NCBI GenBank assembly: GCA_900466875.1 | Contig: UBNQ01000007.1 | Span: 1 to 64,000 of the forward strand | Direction of reading: 5' to 3' | From: Hyphomicrobiales bacterium | Lineage (GTDB): Bacteria; Pseudomonadota; Alphaproteobacteria; Rhizobiales; Rhizobiaceae | DNA: 64,000 nucleotides | In this document: in pieces, positions 45,708 through 54,765 of the stretch | Layout: each line of letters begins with the position of its first letter | How positions within the stretch are numbered: the first letter of the stretch is position 1 | Notes under the pieces: generated by a model | Told to the model about the DNA's origin: nothing | What the model saw: only the letters and a program-made list of their open reading frames with translations | Database searches by the model: none | Program-made: the position numbers and the translations under genes

Positions 45708-45973
45708 TGGGCATTTCATTTCCCAACGCAAGCCGCAGCTTTGACCCGAAAAATCGTTGCGTCCGCTTTACCGGCTACGACGGGATGTTCGAGATCAAGT
45801 TTTTTGTCGCAAGCGAAGTTCTTTCCAGCGAGACGTCTCAGCGCACCGCAAACGAAGCGGATTTTCTGGCATCCTTCGACGTTCTGCGAGCGAGAATTTT
45901 GAAAGCCGCGGTCGTGGCTTATGGGAAGTCGAAGAGCAGCACCATCACTCTGGACCTCGGGCACTTTCGCTGA
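45707..45973 (+). CDS. DUF1488 family protein
   Basis: 88 aa. The pattern SFPNASRSFDPKNRCVRFTGYDGMFEIKFFV is that of DUF1488, small proteins of Rhizobiales and other proteobacteria with unknown function. The start is directly coupled to the stop of the preceding small gene and has no binding site of its own. Confidence 0.85.
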   Translation: MGISFPNASRSFDPKNRCVRFTGYDGMFEIKFFVASEVLSSETSQRTANEADFLASFDVLRARILKAAVVAYGKSKSSTITLDLGHFR

Positions 45974-46150
45974 GAGATCGTCCTAGAAGCTCAATGATCG
46001 CCGCGGCCGAGCCATGAAAGCTGCAGCTGCAGAAGCGCGTTCCCAGCCTTTGCGATTATCCCGACACCGCTATCGACAGCACAGGAGCAGCACTCACACA
46101 TTCCGATCTCAGGTCACCCCGATCTTAGCGGCGAGATCAAGGAGACCACA

Positions 46151-47104
46151 ATGACATTCGACCACGCAACTGCGAGAACAACGCTCAAGCCATGGGGGCG
46201 CCGTGACCTCGGACCCTGGGCATCGAACAAGCGCCAGGACAGCCCCGTTGGCGAAATCTCGTTCGACTATGGCGGGGCGGGCGGACGGGACCGTCTGCTG
46301 CTTCTGAAGCTTTTGTTTACCAAGGAAAAATTGTCGATACAGGTTCATCCCGATGACGCTGCCGCAAAGTCGATGGGGATGGAAAACGGCAAGAGCGAAG
46401 CCTGGTATGTGTTGGCGGCGGAGGAAGGGGCGCAGGTGGCCGTGGGGCTCAAGCGGCCACTAACGCAGCTTGAATTCAGGAAGGCAGCGACTGACGGGTC
46501 AATCGACGGCCTCCTTGACTGGCAGGACGCTACGGCGGGTGACGTCTTCTATGTGCCCGCCGGCACGGTACATGCCGTCGGAGCCGGTCTGGTCATCGCT
46601 GAGATCCAGCAGCGCAACGACACGACGTTTCGCATCTGGGATCATGGGCGCTCGCGTGAACTCCATATCGACCAAGCCTTGGCCGTGGCCCGTCTGGAGC
46701 CGGCGAGCAGCCGGAAGATGTCACGACATATCACGGTCGAGCGCGTCGAGCTGATGTCCTGCCCGTTCTTCACCCTCGAACGGCTGGACCTGTCCGCCGA
46801 CACGCTGTGGGAATTAACGGCGGGCCGCGAAAGCTGGGCCCTGATCGTCGCGGGAAGCGGAACAATAGGGTCCCTGACAGCCAAGACCGGCGATGGATTT
46901 TTTGCAGAAGCCGATCGCGCCGACATCCGGGTTGGGCGCGATGGCATGAGCCTGCTGTTTGCCACCGCTGCGAGCGCACCCGCGGCCGAGCTTTTGCGAG
47001 AGCTCGCCGCCAAAGACCGATTGAAACCAGATCTTGCTAACGTCAACAGCCATCGAGAGCGGCACGACGTGATCCCCTTTCCTCTGTCGGGAGCTGCGTT
47101 ATGA
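46151..47104 (+). CDS. Class I phosphomannose isomerase
   Basis: 317 aa cupin enzyme. Zinc-site motifs of type I phosphomannose isomerases are present: IQVHPDD (about residue 62), KSEAWYVLAAEEG (about 81), PAGTVHAVG and EIQQRNDTTFRIWD. It interconverts fructose-6-phosphate and mannose-6-phosphate. Its stop overlaps the start of a glycosyltransferase gene, followed by a GH130 enzyme, so the product probably feeds a mannose-containing polymer or glycoside rather than general GDP-mannose supply. Confidence 0.85.
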   Translation: MTFDHATARTTLKPWGRRDLGPWASNKRQDSPVGEISFDYGGAGGRDRLLLLKLLFTKEKLSIQVHPDDAAAKSMGMENGKSEAWYVLAAEEGAQVAVGLKRPLTQLEFRKAATDGSIDGLLDWQDATAGDVFYVPAGTVHAVGAGLVIAEIQQRNDTTFRIWDHGRSRELHIDQALAVARLEPASSRKMSRHITVERVELMSCPFFTLERLDLSADTLWELTAGRESWALIVAGSGTIGSLTAKTGDGFFAEADRADIRVGRDGMSLLFATAASAPAAELLRELAAKDRLKPDLANVNSHRERHDVIPFPLSGAAL

Positions 47105-49380
47105 TCCAGCTCAAAAATATTGCATTCATTGGCAATTCCCTGCCGCGCCGCTGCGGAATCGCTACGTTCACGACGGATCTGCAGCAGGCGGTTTCGAAAT
47201 CTCCCGCCCATGTTGTCACAGCGATCTTTGCCATGACGGATCATGGTCATGTCTATGACTACCCGCCGGAGGTCCGTCTCGCGATAGCCGACGACAACCG
47301 CGACGACTATGTTCGCGCTGCAGATGTTCTGAACGGCGGCAATTTCGGCGTCGCCTGCCTGCAGCACGAGTTCGGAATTTTTGGTGGCGAAGACGGGGAT
47401 CATATTGTCGCGCTTTTGTCGCAATTGAAGATGCCGGTCGTCACCACGCTGCACACAGTGCTTGCCGAGCCAAGTCCCGGCCAGCGCCGCGTCCTGAACA
47501 AAATCATCGATCGGTCCGCCAAACTGGTCGTTATGGCGGAAAAGGGCCGGACCTTGCTGGAGGAGATCTATCATGTGCCGGCTGACAGGATAGAGGTCGT
47601 TCCCCATGGAATTCCCGACATGCCGTTTTCCGAACCCGCTGTTTCCAAAAAAGGCTTGGGGTTCGAAGGGCGCTCAGTCATCCTGACGTTCGGACTTCTG
47701 TCTCCCAACAAAGGCATCGAGGTGATGATCGATGCCATGCCTCTGATTTTGCAAAGCCGCCCGGATGCGGTCTACGTGATTCTCGGAGCAACCCATCCCA
47801 ATCTCGTGCGCGACCAAGGAGAGGCCTATCGCGAAAGCCTGATGAAGCGGGTGAAGGACTTGGGCATCGAAGGCAGCGTGGTGTTTCTCGATCGCTTCGT
47901 CGACAAGGCAACGCTGCTGGATTTCATCTCCATGTGCGATGTCTACGCAACGCCATATCTCAACGAGGCGCAGATGACATCGGGTACTCTGGCTTACAGC
48001 TTCGGTCTCGGTAAGGCCGTCGTCTCGACGCCTTACTGGCATGCGCGCGAACTGCTGGCCGATGACCACGGTGTGCTCGTTCCTTTCGGTGACGCGACAG
48101 CCATCGGGCATGAGATCGCGTCGCTTCTAACCGACGACGCAAGACGCGACGCGATGCGCCTGCGCGCTTATGAAACCAGCCGACCCATGACGTGGGAGAA
48201 AACTGCAGAGCGCTATCTGGCGATTTTCTCCGACATTCTTCTGCGCAATACGAGACAGCCGGCCCCTCCTGCCATCGTCGTGATGCACAGGGTCCCTGCC
48301 CCCCCGGAACCGCAGTTCGGCTATTTTTTGTCGATGTGCGACGACACGGGGCTATTCCAGCATGCCGTCCATTCGGTGCCGGACCGTTCGCATGGCTACT
48401 GTGTCGATGATAACGCCCGCGCGCTCCTATTGTCGGTTGCGCTCAACGAGCCTGGCGAAAGGCTCTTGCCGGAAGTACTCATTTCGCGTTTTGCGTCCTT
48501 CGTGCAGCACGCGTGGAACCCCGACGAAAAGCATTTCCGAAACTTCATGGGCTTTGACCGACGCTGGCTGGAGAACAGGGGATCGCAGGACAGCCATGGC
48601 CGGACACTCTGGGCTTTGGGGGAATGCGCACGCAGCGACGCAAACCCGTCGCGGCGCGCATGGGCCACGGCCCTGTTCTCGCAGGCATTGCCAACCGCTG
48701 AAGATTTCGGTTCGCCGCGGGCCTGGGCGTTTACGCTGTTGGGACTGGATGGCTATTGCGCGGTTGCGCCTCACGATTTGCGCGCGCATCAGATCCGCTC
48801 GACCCTGGCGGACAGGCTGATGGATATCTTCCATCGTGTCGGGAGAAAGGACTGGCTCTGGTTCGAGGAAAGCCTGTCCTACGACAATGCCCGACTGTCT
48901 CAGGCGCTGATCACGACTGGATTGAGTGCCGAACGCCTCGACTATTTGGCGGATGGCCTAAAGTCTTTGCGATGGCTAGTGACGGTGCAGACGAACCCTG
49001 ACGGACTGTTCAGGCCTGTTGGCACGGATGGTTTTACAAATCAGACGAGAGAGGTGAGGATTTTTGATCAGCAGCCTCTGGAGGCGACGGCGACGATCGC
49101 TGCCTGCCATGCCGCATGGCGGGCTGATCACAACATCACATGGAAAAGAGAGGCGGCAAAGGCATTCGCGTGGTTCGTCGGCAGCAATGATCTTTCATTG
49201 CCGGTCGTAGATATCGAAACAGGCAGTTGCCGCGACGGTCTGCATCCGACGCGTCTCAATGAGAATAGGGGCGGCGAATCCGTGGTCTCCTATCTCCTCG
49301 GCCTCGTGGAGTTTCGCAAGCTTTCTCGCGCGAGCGGTCATCCTTCGACATTCGTTCCCCTTCGCGCGCTCACAGCGTGA
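47101..49380 (+). CDS. GT4 glycosyltransferase with C-terminal alpha-toroid domain
   Basis: 759 aa. Residues 1-390 are a GT-B glycosyltransferase of family 4 (IAFIGNSLPRRCGIATFTTDL; ILTFGLLSPNKGIEVMIDAMPLI; YLNEAQMTSGTLAYSFGLGK with the conserved acidic region). Residues about 410-750 are a helical domain resembling an (alpha/alpha)6 barrel (DDNARALLL, DSHGRTLWALGE, WLWFEESLSYDNARLSQAL). Such fusions occur with GH130 partners in rhizobia. It probably builds a mannose- or glucose-containing oligosaccharide from a nucleotide sugar. Start overlaps the isomerase stop (4 bases). Confidence 0.82.
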   Translation: MIQLKNIAFIGNSLPRRCGIATFTTDLQQAVSKSPAHVVTAIFAMTDHGHVYDYPPEVRLAIADDNRDDYVRAADVLNGGNFGVACLQHEFGIFGGEDGDHIVALLSQLKMPVVTTLHTVLAEPSPGQRRVLNKIIDRSAKLVVMAEKGRTLLEEIYHVPADRIEVVPHGIPDMPFSEPAVSKKGLGFEGRSVILTFGLLSPNKGIEVMIDAMPLILQSRPDAVYVILGATHPNLVRDQGEAYRESLMKRVKDLGIEGSVVFLDRFVDKATLLDFISMCDVYATPYLNEAQMTSGTLAYSFGLGKAVVSTPYWHARELLADDHGVLVPFGDATAIGHEIASLLTDDARRDAMRLRAYETSRPMTWEKTAERYLAIFSDILLRNTRQPAPPAIVVMHRVPAPPEPQFGYFLSMCDDTGLFQHAVHSVPDRSHGYCVDDNARALLLSVALNEPGERLLPEVLISRFASFVQHAWNPDEKHFRNFMGFDRRWLENRGSQDSHGRTLWALGECARSDANPSRRAWATALFSQALPTAEDFGSPRAWAFTLLGLDGYCAVAPHDLRAHQIRSTLADRLMDIFHRVGRKDWLWFEESLSYDNARLSQALITTGLSAERLDYLADGLKSLRWLVTVQTNPDGLFRPVGTDGFTNQTREVRIFDQQPLEATATIAACHAAWRADHNITWKREAAKAFAWFVGSNDLSLPVVDIETGSCRDGLHPTRLNENRGGESVVSYLLGLVEFRKLSRASGHPSTFVPLRALTA

Positions 49381-49414
49381 GCGTTTTACAGCCCCCAGCC
49401 AGATCGAGATCGTT

Positions 49415-50731
49415 TTGTTACAGACCGCACTTCTCAACCGCCAGGCACTTCTTCTGAGGCCCGATTCCACGCGGGTTGTGGTGCGGCCGTTCAGGCCTGC
49501 GACGGAACCGCGGGACTTTAAACCGACGGACAAGACGCGCGCCAATCATATCGTGGATCGTGTGCTTGGCCTCGACATCGAGTTAGCGGAGCAGCAACTT
49601 GCCGAGGTTCTTGAAAACTTCGAAGGCCGGCACCGCAATCTGCTGGCAACGTTCGAAAAACGGGCTCGGGAAATGGAAGACGCGTTTGCACCTCACATTG
49701 CGTTCACTCAGTTACAACGCCAGCTCGTCGGCGCCTACTTCATGCACGAATATTCGTTCGAGGCATCCGCCCTGTTCAACCCGAGCATTGTCGCCCACCC
49801 GGATCAGTCAGGTGTTGCGAGCGGCAGCAAGCGCTTTATTCTGAGCCTTCGCGCAGTTGGCGAAGGGCACGTCTCGTCTCTGACGTTTCGAACGGGAATT
49901 ATTGCCCGGAATGGCACTGTCGATATCGAGCTGACAGCGCGGCTTGCGTCCATGCCCGCGTTTGTCCCCCCCTCCTCCGCCTCTTCCGACGAGCCTCTGG
50001 ATCTAATATTTTCCCCCGAGCAGCCAATCAGTGAACGGGTGATATTTCCGATCACTGCCGCTCAGTCGAACGGTATTGAGGATGCCCGCTTCGTCGAGTT
50101 CGAAGACGCGGGGCGGAAAACCTATTACGCGACATATACGGCCTATGACGGCAGAAGCATTCGCTCCGAACTCCTGGAGACCAGAGACTTCCTGTCATTT
50201 CGGATGACGCCTCTGGCGGGGACCGCATCGAGGAACAAGGGCATGGCCCTGTTCCCGCGAAAGATCGGCGACCAGTTTGCGATGATCGGTCGCCAGGACA
50301 ATGAAAACCTCTATCTCATCCGGTCCGACGATCTCCACGTCTGGAATGGCGGCGAGATCATTCTCGGGCCGAAATTTCCATGGGAATTCGTGCAGATGGG
50401 CAATTGCGGATCGCCTATCGAACTCGACGAAGGTTGGCTGCTTCTGACCCATGGGGTTGGTCCCGTGCGAAAATACTCGATCGGAGCAGCCCTTCTCGAC
50501 AAAAGCGATCCGTCCAAGGTTCTGGCCCGATCGCGAGAGCCGCTGATCCGTCCGGAGCCCTCCGAACGAGAAGGATATGTTCCCAACGTCGTCTACACAT
50601 GCGGCGCCATGCGCCACAACGACCAGATCGTCCTGCCCTACGCCATCTGCGATACGTTCTCGAATTTCGCGACGATTAAGATTTCCGATCTGCTTAACAC
50701 ACTCGACTGGTCTAGAGGCAGTAAATTGTAA
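49415..50731 (+). CDS. GH130 glycoside phosphorylase / mannosidase
   Basis: 438 aa five-bladed propeller. GIEDARFVEFEDAG, GRQDNENLYLI, NCGSPIELDEGWLLLTHGVG and VPNVVYTCGAM are GH130 motifs; the Asp of IEDAR is the likely proton donor. Members phosphorolyse beta-mannosides to mannose-1-phosphate, and related enzymes build mannan. The start is a TTG at 49415 giving MLQTALLNRQALLLRPD; the longer frame runs back through the previous gene. With isomerase and GT4 it suggests synthesis and reuse of a mannoside. Confidence 0.82.
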   Translation: MLQTALLNRQALLLRPDSTRVVVRPFRPATEPRDFKPTDKTRANHIVDRVLGLDIELAEQQLAEVLENFEGRHRNLLATFEKRAREMEDAFAPHIAFTQLQRQLVGAYFMHEYSFEASALFNPSIVAHPDQSGVASGSKRFILSLRAVGEGHVSSLTFRTGIIARNGTVDIELTARLASMPAFVPPSSASSDEPLDLIFSPEQPISERVIFPITAAQSNGIEDARFVEFEDAGRKTYYATYTAYDGRSIRSELLETRDFLSFRMTPLAGTASRNKGMALFPRKIGDQFAMIGRQDNENLYLIRSDDLHVWNGGEIILGPKFPWEFVQMGNCGSPIELDEGWLLLTHGVGPVRKYSIGAALLDKSDPSKVLARSREPLIRPEPSEREGYVPNVVYTCGAMRHNDQIVLPYAICDTFSNFATIKISDLLNTLDWSRGSKL

Positions 50732-50821
50732 TCTGGCGAATGTCGCGTGATACAACGGTCCATAAGCCGTTACGCTGAGGGCATTCGGAGACGGACGGTT
50801 CTACAAATGCGGCCGCTCCTT

Positions 50822-50850
50822 GCTCTTGAAAGGACACGAACCGTCGACCC
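50822..50850 (+). repeat. tRNA 3'-half-like repeat, copy 7
   Basis: Core GCTCTTGAAAGGACACGAACC then GTCGACCC, 91 bases after the GH130 stop, in the gap to the convergent HAD gene. The 211-base gap holds nothing else. Confidence 0.5.
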
Positions 50851-50942
50851 GCTGTCAACGACGCTTCGAGTTTGGCTTTTGGTTCGATCGAACCTTGGCA
50901 GCCTGCAGCGTTTCCCGGCTCGATCAAGATACCCTACGGAAG

Positions 50943-51650
50943 CTAATCTTCTTCGCCATGCTCAAGACCTACTCGAACAAAGCGGATACCAACACCCGCT
51001 GCTCCTTTCCCATCGGTTTCCGGATTATCGCCGACCATGAGTGTTCTTGTCGGAGTGCTGCCAATCAAAGCCATTCCAGACAGAAACAATCCCGGCTGGG
51101 GCTTGCCAATGACATGATGTGGAACGGGACCGGTACATGCAAGAACTGAAGCGGCGAGGGCGCCGGTCTCCGGCACGACAGAGCCGTCGGCTGCTGGATG
51201 GGTTTTATCTGGATTGCAGACAACCAGTTGTGCACCAGCCAATACAGCATTCGATAGTGTCCTGATCTTGTCGTAGGAAAAGGCACGGTCACGACCAATC
51301 AACACCACATCGGGCTCGACGTCCGTCACCTCAAGTCCAAGATCTGTCGCATAGTCCTGCAATGAGCGGCTTGCCGCAATGAGCAGGCGGGCGCCGGGCA
51401 TGTCCACTGAAACCTGACGGAGGGCCTCCATTCCGGCAGCCACGATGCGGTCTTGCGACACAGGAATGCCGAGGGACTGCAACAGGGCGGCAATCTGGAC
51501 CGCAGTATGCTCTGCATCATTGGTTACAATGGCAAATCGTCCGCGGCTTTGCTCGATCAGCCCGTGCGCCCAAGGCAGAACCTTGCCGCCACTAACGAGC
51601 GTTCCGTCGAGATCGAAGAGGACGCCGTCAGCGTCGTGAAATTCGTGCAT
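50943..51650 (-). CDS. HAD-superfamily phosphatase (NagD-like, HAD-IIA)
   Basis: 235 aa from the ATG at 51650; no good binding site is visible and the start could lie a few codons away. Motif I DGVLFDLDGTLV, motif II IVTNDA, and motif IV MVGDNPETDGKGA place it in HAD class IIA with phosphate-ester hydrolase activity. It follows the metallophosphoesterase and ABC operon on the same strand but is separated by a strong hairpin, so co-regulation with partial termination is likely. It could dephosphorylate glycerol phosphate or a sugar phosphate. Confidence 0.85.
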   Translation of the reverse strand: MHEFHDADGVLFDLDGTLVSGGKVLPWAHGLIEQSRGRFAIVTNDAEHTAVQIAALLQSLGIPVSQDRIVAAGMEALRQVSVDMPGARLLIAASRSLQDYATDLGLEVTDVEPDVVLIGRDRAFSYDKIRTLSNAVLAGAQLVVCNPDKTHPAADGSVVPETGALAASVLACTGPVPHHVIGKPQPGLFLSGMALIGSTPTRTLMVGDNPETDGKGAAGVGIRFVRVGLEHGEED

Positions 51651-51683
51651 GTCGATTAGTTTCAAAGTTGCAGGACGCCAAGC

Positions 51684-51707
51684 CGCAGGCAGTGATCTGC
51701 CTGCGGT
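51684..51707. terminator. Strong hairpin between phosphoesterase and HAD genes
   Basis: CCGCAGGCAG and CTGCCTGCGG pair perfectly around TGAT. On the minus strand it follows the phosphoesterase stop by 28 bases; the T run is on the plus-strand side (TTT), so efficiency for minus-strand transcripts is uncertain. Confidence 0.55.
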
Positions 51708-51734
51708 TTCGTCTTGAAAAACAGGATCTCGACG

Positions 51735-52577
51735 TCAGTCGTTCGAAATGGGAAAGCCCAACGCGTATTCGCGCCCCTTGATCTCGTCACCATCGAGCGG
51801 GAAGCGCCGGGTGGCATCGAGAAAGTAATTCAGGTGCACGACGAGACTATCCTCATTCACCGAGACGACGGCATAGGCCGGCGGCTCATGGCTTCCAGGA
51901 ATATCGTCGCCATGCGGATGAAGCGCGAGCGGAACCTGATGGTTGAGGCCGGGGATGAGCGAGAAGGAAATGCCGTGCCAATTGCCGAAGATCGGCCGGT
52001 GGATGTGACCGAGGAAGATGTGACGGATGCGTGTGGCGTGCGGCTCAAGTACCAGCCAAAGCGCGTCGGCATCCTGCTGGGCAAGCATGTCCATAGAGGA
52101 AATGCCGACCGGAAAGGCGGGATGATGCATGAACAGCAGGACCGGTTCCTGGCTTTCGGCGAGCTCCTTTTCGAGCCAGGCGCACCGGGCCTCGCAATAG
52201 GCACCGGCATGGGTTCCCTCCTGCTTGGTGTCGAGGAATATCAGCCGATGACCATCCACGACGCGGCTGCCCTGCACGAAGCCGTTGCCGTCGTCCATGG
52301 CATGCGGAAAGACGCTGCGGAATGCCGTCCGTTCGTCGTGATTACCGATAAGCAGCACCTTTGCGATCGGGCTTGTCGCGAGATGCTTCTGAAGCTCTTC
52401 ATAGGCCGGGATTTCACCCCAATGGGCGAGATCGCCGGTGATGACGAGCAGGTCGGCGTCGGAATGTTCCATCGTGATGCTCTTCAGTGCCGCATCGAAA
52501 CGCTCGCGCGGATCGAGGCCGAAGAGCGTTGCGGGTTGTGGGACGAAATGCGTGTCGGTCAGGTGAATGAGCTTCAT
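51735..52577 (-). CDS. Calcineurin-like metallophosphoesterase (CpdA / GpdQ type)
   Basis: 280 aa from the ATG at 52577, preceded by AAGGATATCC. Metal-ligand motifs in order: LTDTHF, ITGDLAHW, LIGNHDER, FMHHPAF and LGHIHRP. This is the class III cyclic-nucleotide phosphodiesterase branch, which includes GpdQ, a glycerophosphodiesterase. As it is placed in an ABC importer operon, diester cleavage of an imported compound is more likely than cAMP turnover. Confidence 0.88.
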   Translation of the reverse strand: MKLIHLTDTHFVPQPATLFGLDPRERFDAALKSITMEHSDADLLVITGDLAHWGEIPAYEELQKHLATSPIAKVLLIGNHDERTAFRSVFPHAMDDGNGFVQGSRVVDGHRLIFLDTKQEGTHAGAYCEARCAWLEKELAESQEPVLLFMHHPAFPVGISSMDMLAQQDADALWLVLEPHATRIRHIFLGHIHRPIFGNWHGISFSLIPGLNHQVPLALHPHGDDIPGSHEPPAYAVVSVNEDSLVVHLNYFLDATRRFPLDGDEIKGREYALGFPISND

Positions 52578-52601
52578 AACGGATATCCTTTTTTGAACGA
52601 T

Positions 52602-52634
52602 CGCCGCGTGGCCGGCTTGGGCGGCCACGCGGCG
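52602..52634 (-). other. Perfect 12-base hairpin between binding-protein and phosphoesterase genes
   Basis: CGCCGCGTGGCC and GGCCACGCGGCG around a 9-base loop, directly after the binding-protein stop on the minus strand. No T run follows. It is probably a stem that protects the binding-protein mRNA 3' end or attenuates read-through into the phosphoesterase gene. Confidence 0.65.
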
Positions 52635-52646
52635 GGCTGGCGGTAA

Positions 52647-53897
52647 TCAGCGACGCGGCAGAAGCGCCTGGGTGTCGGCAGCCATCTCGGCCAGTACGGA
52701 CTGGGCTTCCTTGGCGCGGGTGCCATCCATGATCGACTGCATGTGATCCTTGATCACGTCGGTGATTTTCAGGCCGTTATCGCCCGGGAAAGCATACCAG
52801 CCGGTCAGGTAAGGAAGCTCGGAAAGAGCGACGGCCTGGTTCGGATTCTGGGTGTAAAAATCCCTCAGCAGGTCAGCGGCCTTGGTGTTGGGCGCCATGT
52901 AGCCGGTGGTCCGGACCATGATCGCGCCGCCTTCCGGGCCGGTGGCGAATTTCAGGAATTCCCACGCCGCCTTCTGCTTCTCCTCGGACTTCGCCGTGAT
53001 GATGGCGACATTGCCGCCGGCCGGCAGACGCGTGACACCGTCCTTGATATCCGGATAGGTGCCGGTCTTTAGTTCGAATTTCTCACCGACCTGCCTGGTG
53101 ACGGCGTTGACGCGCGAGGTGGTGGTGACCATGACACCGATCTTGCCGGCCGAGAATGCGGCCAGCATGTCGTTGGCCGTCATGTTTGGCGACTTGGCTT
53201 CCGTGGCAAGACGTGCCAGCGTTTCGATCGCCTGCTTGCCGGCATCGCCATCAAAGGCAACCTTGGTTTCGTCGGCGTTCAGCATCGCGCCGCCATTGGC
53301 GAAGACCATGGCCTGCCACAGCCAGTTGCCGGTGATCGACCATTCGGCCATCACACCGTCGGCTTCGCCCTGAGCATTGATCTTCTTGGCAAGCGCGATG
53401 ATTTCGTCCCAGCTCTTCGGCAGGCTGTTTTCGTCGAGACCGGCCTTCTTCACCAGATCCATGTTGTAATAGACGATCGGCAGCGAGATCGCGAAAGGAA
53501 GGCCATAGACCTTGCCGTTGACGGCGCCGGCCTGACGCATGCCGTCATGGTAGCCCTCGGCGTCAAAATCCTTCTCGTTGGCGATGAAGTCATCGAGCGA
53601 GACGGCGATTTCCTTGTCTGCCAGCACGCGAACACGGTTCAGGCCCTGGAAGGTTACGTCCGGCACATTGCTGGTGATGCCTTCGCGCAACACGCGCTGT
53701 GCGGCATCCTCGTATTCCTTGTAGGGCGTGCGGAATTCGACCTTGATGTCAGGATGCTTCTTGCTGAACGCTTCGGCGAGCTGCTTCTGGGTCTCGTCGA
53801 ACAGTTCCGGATAGGGATACTGTACGGTGATCGTGGTCTGGGCAAGCGCCATGGAAGCCGTCAGCGACAACGCTGCGGCGGTGAGGATCATTCTCAT
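52647..53897 (-). CDS. ABC transporter substrate-binding protein (sugar / Ugp family 1)
   Basis: 416 aa, signal peptide ILTAAALSLTASMALAQ. Mature TTITVQYPYPELFDETQKQL, then LPFAISLPIVYYNMDLVKKAG and WEFLKFATGPEGG show the family 1 extracellular binding protein fold. It is less like UgpB than the receptor at 32353. Fourth gene of the operon ATPase - permease - permease - receptor - phosphoesterase. Ligand unknown, possibly a phosphodiester or oligosaccharide. Confidence 0.9.
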   Translation of the reverse strand: MRMILTAAALSLTASMALAQTTITVQYPYPELFDETQKQLAEAFSKKHPDIKVEFRTPYKEYEDAAQRVLREGITSNVPDVTFQGLNRVRVLADKEIAVSLDDFIANEKDFDAEGYHDGMRQAGAVNGKVYGLPFAISLPIVYYNMDLVKKAGLDENSLPKSWDEIIALAKKINAQGEADGVMAEWSITGNWLWQAMVFANGGAMLNADETKVAFDGDAGKQAIETLARLATEAKSPNMTANDMLAAFSAGKIGVMVTTTSRVNAVTRQVGEKFELKTGTYPDIKDGVTRLPAGGNVAIITAKSEEKQKAAWEFLKFATGPEGGAIMVRTTGYMAPNTKAADLLRDFYTQNPNQAVALSELPYLTGWYAFPGDNGLKITDVIKDHMQSIMDGTRAKEAQSVLAEMAADTQALLPRR

Positions 53898-53934
53898 TCA
53901 TAGTCTCCAGTCGTGGATGGATGTTGGGTTGCGG

Positions 53935-54765
53935 TTATTTGATACCGGTGAAGGCGATGCCTTCGATGAAGCGCCGTTGCGCCAGGAGGAACAGGGCGAG
54001 AAGCGGAGCGACGATGATGGTCGCGGCCGCCATGAGCGGGCCAAAATCGTTGCCGGCTTCTGCATTGCGGAAGGCCATGATGCCGAGCGGCGGCGTGAAA
54101 TAGCTGTCGCTCGATACGGCGACCAGCGGCCAGAAATAATCGTTCCAGTGGGCAACAACCGAGAAGACGCCGAAAGCCGTGAGTGCGGGAACCGCTGCCG
54201 GCAGCATGACGCGCCAGACGATCGACAATTCGGACATGCCGTCCATGCGGGCGGCATCGACCAGATCATCTGGTACGCCCATGAAGAACTGCCGCATCAG
54301 AAAAATACCGAAGACGGAGATGATGAAGGGCAGGACCAGCGCGCTGTAGCTGTCGAGCAGACCGACATAATAAAGCAGGATGAACAGCGGAACGGCGATC
54401 GCCTGATAGGGGATCAGCAGGCAGAAGAGCACGAAACCGAAGGCGACATGGCGACCGAAAAAGCGCAGTTTGGCGAGCGCGTAGGCGGCCGGCAAAGCGA
54501 CCAGCACCTGCAGGAAAAAGATCGCCGCCGTGACGACAACGCCATTGACCAAATAAAGCAGCAGCGGGGCAGCAGAAAACGCTTCCGAATAGTTCTCGAT
54601 GATCGCGGGCTTTTGCGGCCACCAACGCACCGTATCGGAAAAAATCTCGTTGGCCGGCTTGATCGAGGTCGAGACCATCACCGCAAAAGGCAGAAGCGCA
54701 AAAGTGGCGATCGAAAGCAGGGCTGCATGGCGAAAGGCCGAGGTCGCGAAGGAACGGGCCGTCAT
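53935..54765 (-). CDS. Carbohydrate ABC permease (UgpE / MalG type)
   Basis: 276 aa from the ATG at 54765, which overlaps the stop of the preceding permease (ATGA). Six hydrophobic segments; coupling motif DAARMDGMSELSIVWRVMLPAAVPA. A longer upstream frame through the neighbouring gene is rejected. Confidence 0.9.
   Translation of the reverse strand: MTARSFATSAFRHAALLSIATFALLPFAVMVSTSIKPANEIFSDTVRWWPQKPAIIENYSEAFSAAPLLLYLVNGVVVTAAIFFLQVLVALPAAYALAKLRFFGRHVAFGFVLFCLLIPYQAIAVPLFILLYYVGLLDSYSALVLPFIISVFGIFLMRQFFMGVPDDLVDAARMDGMSELSIVWRVMLPAAVPALTAFGVFSVVAHWNDYFWPLVAVSSDSYFTPPLGIMAFRNAEAGNDFGPLMAAATIIVAPLLALFLLAQRRFIEGIAFTGIK

Noticed and set aside
51714-52646. Plus-strand open frame across the metallophosphoesterase gene
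   Set aside because: No recognisable protein; the minus strand carries all metallophosphoesterase motifs.
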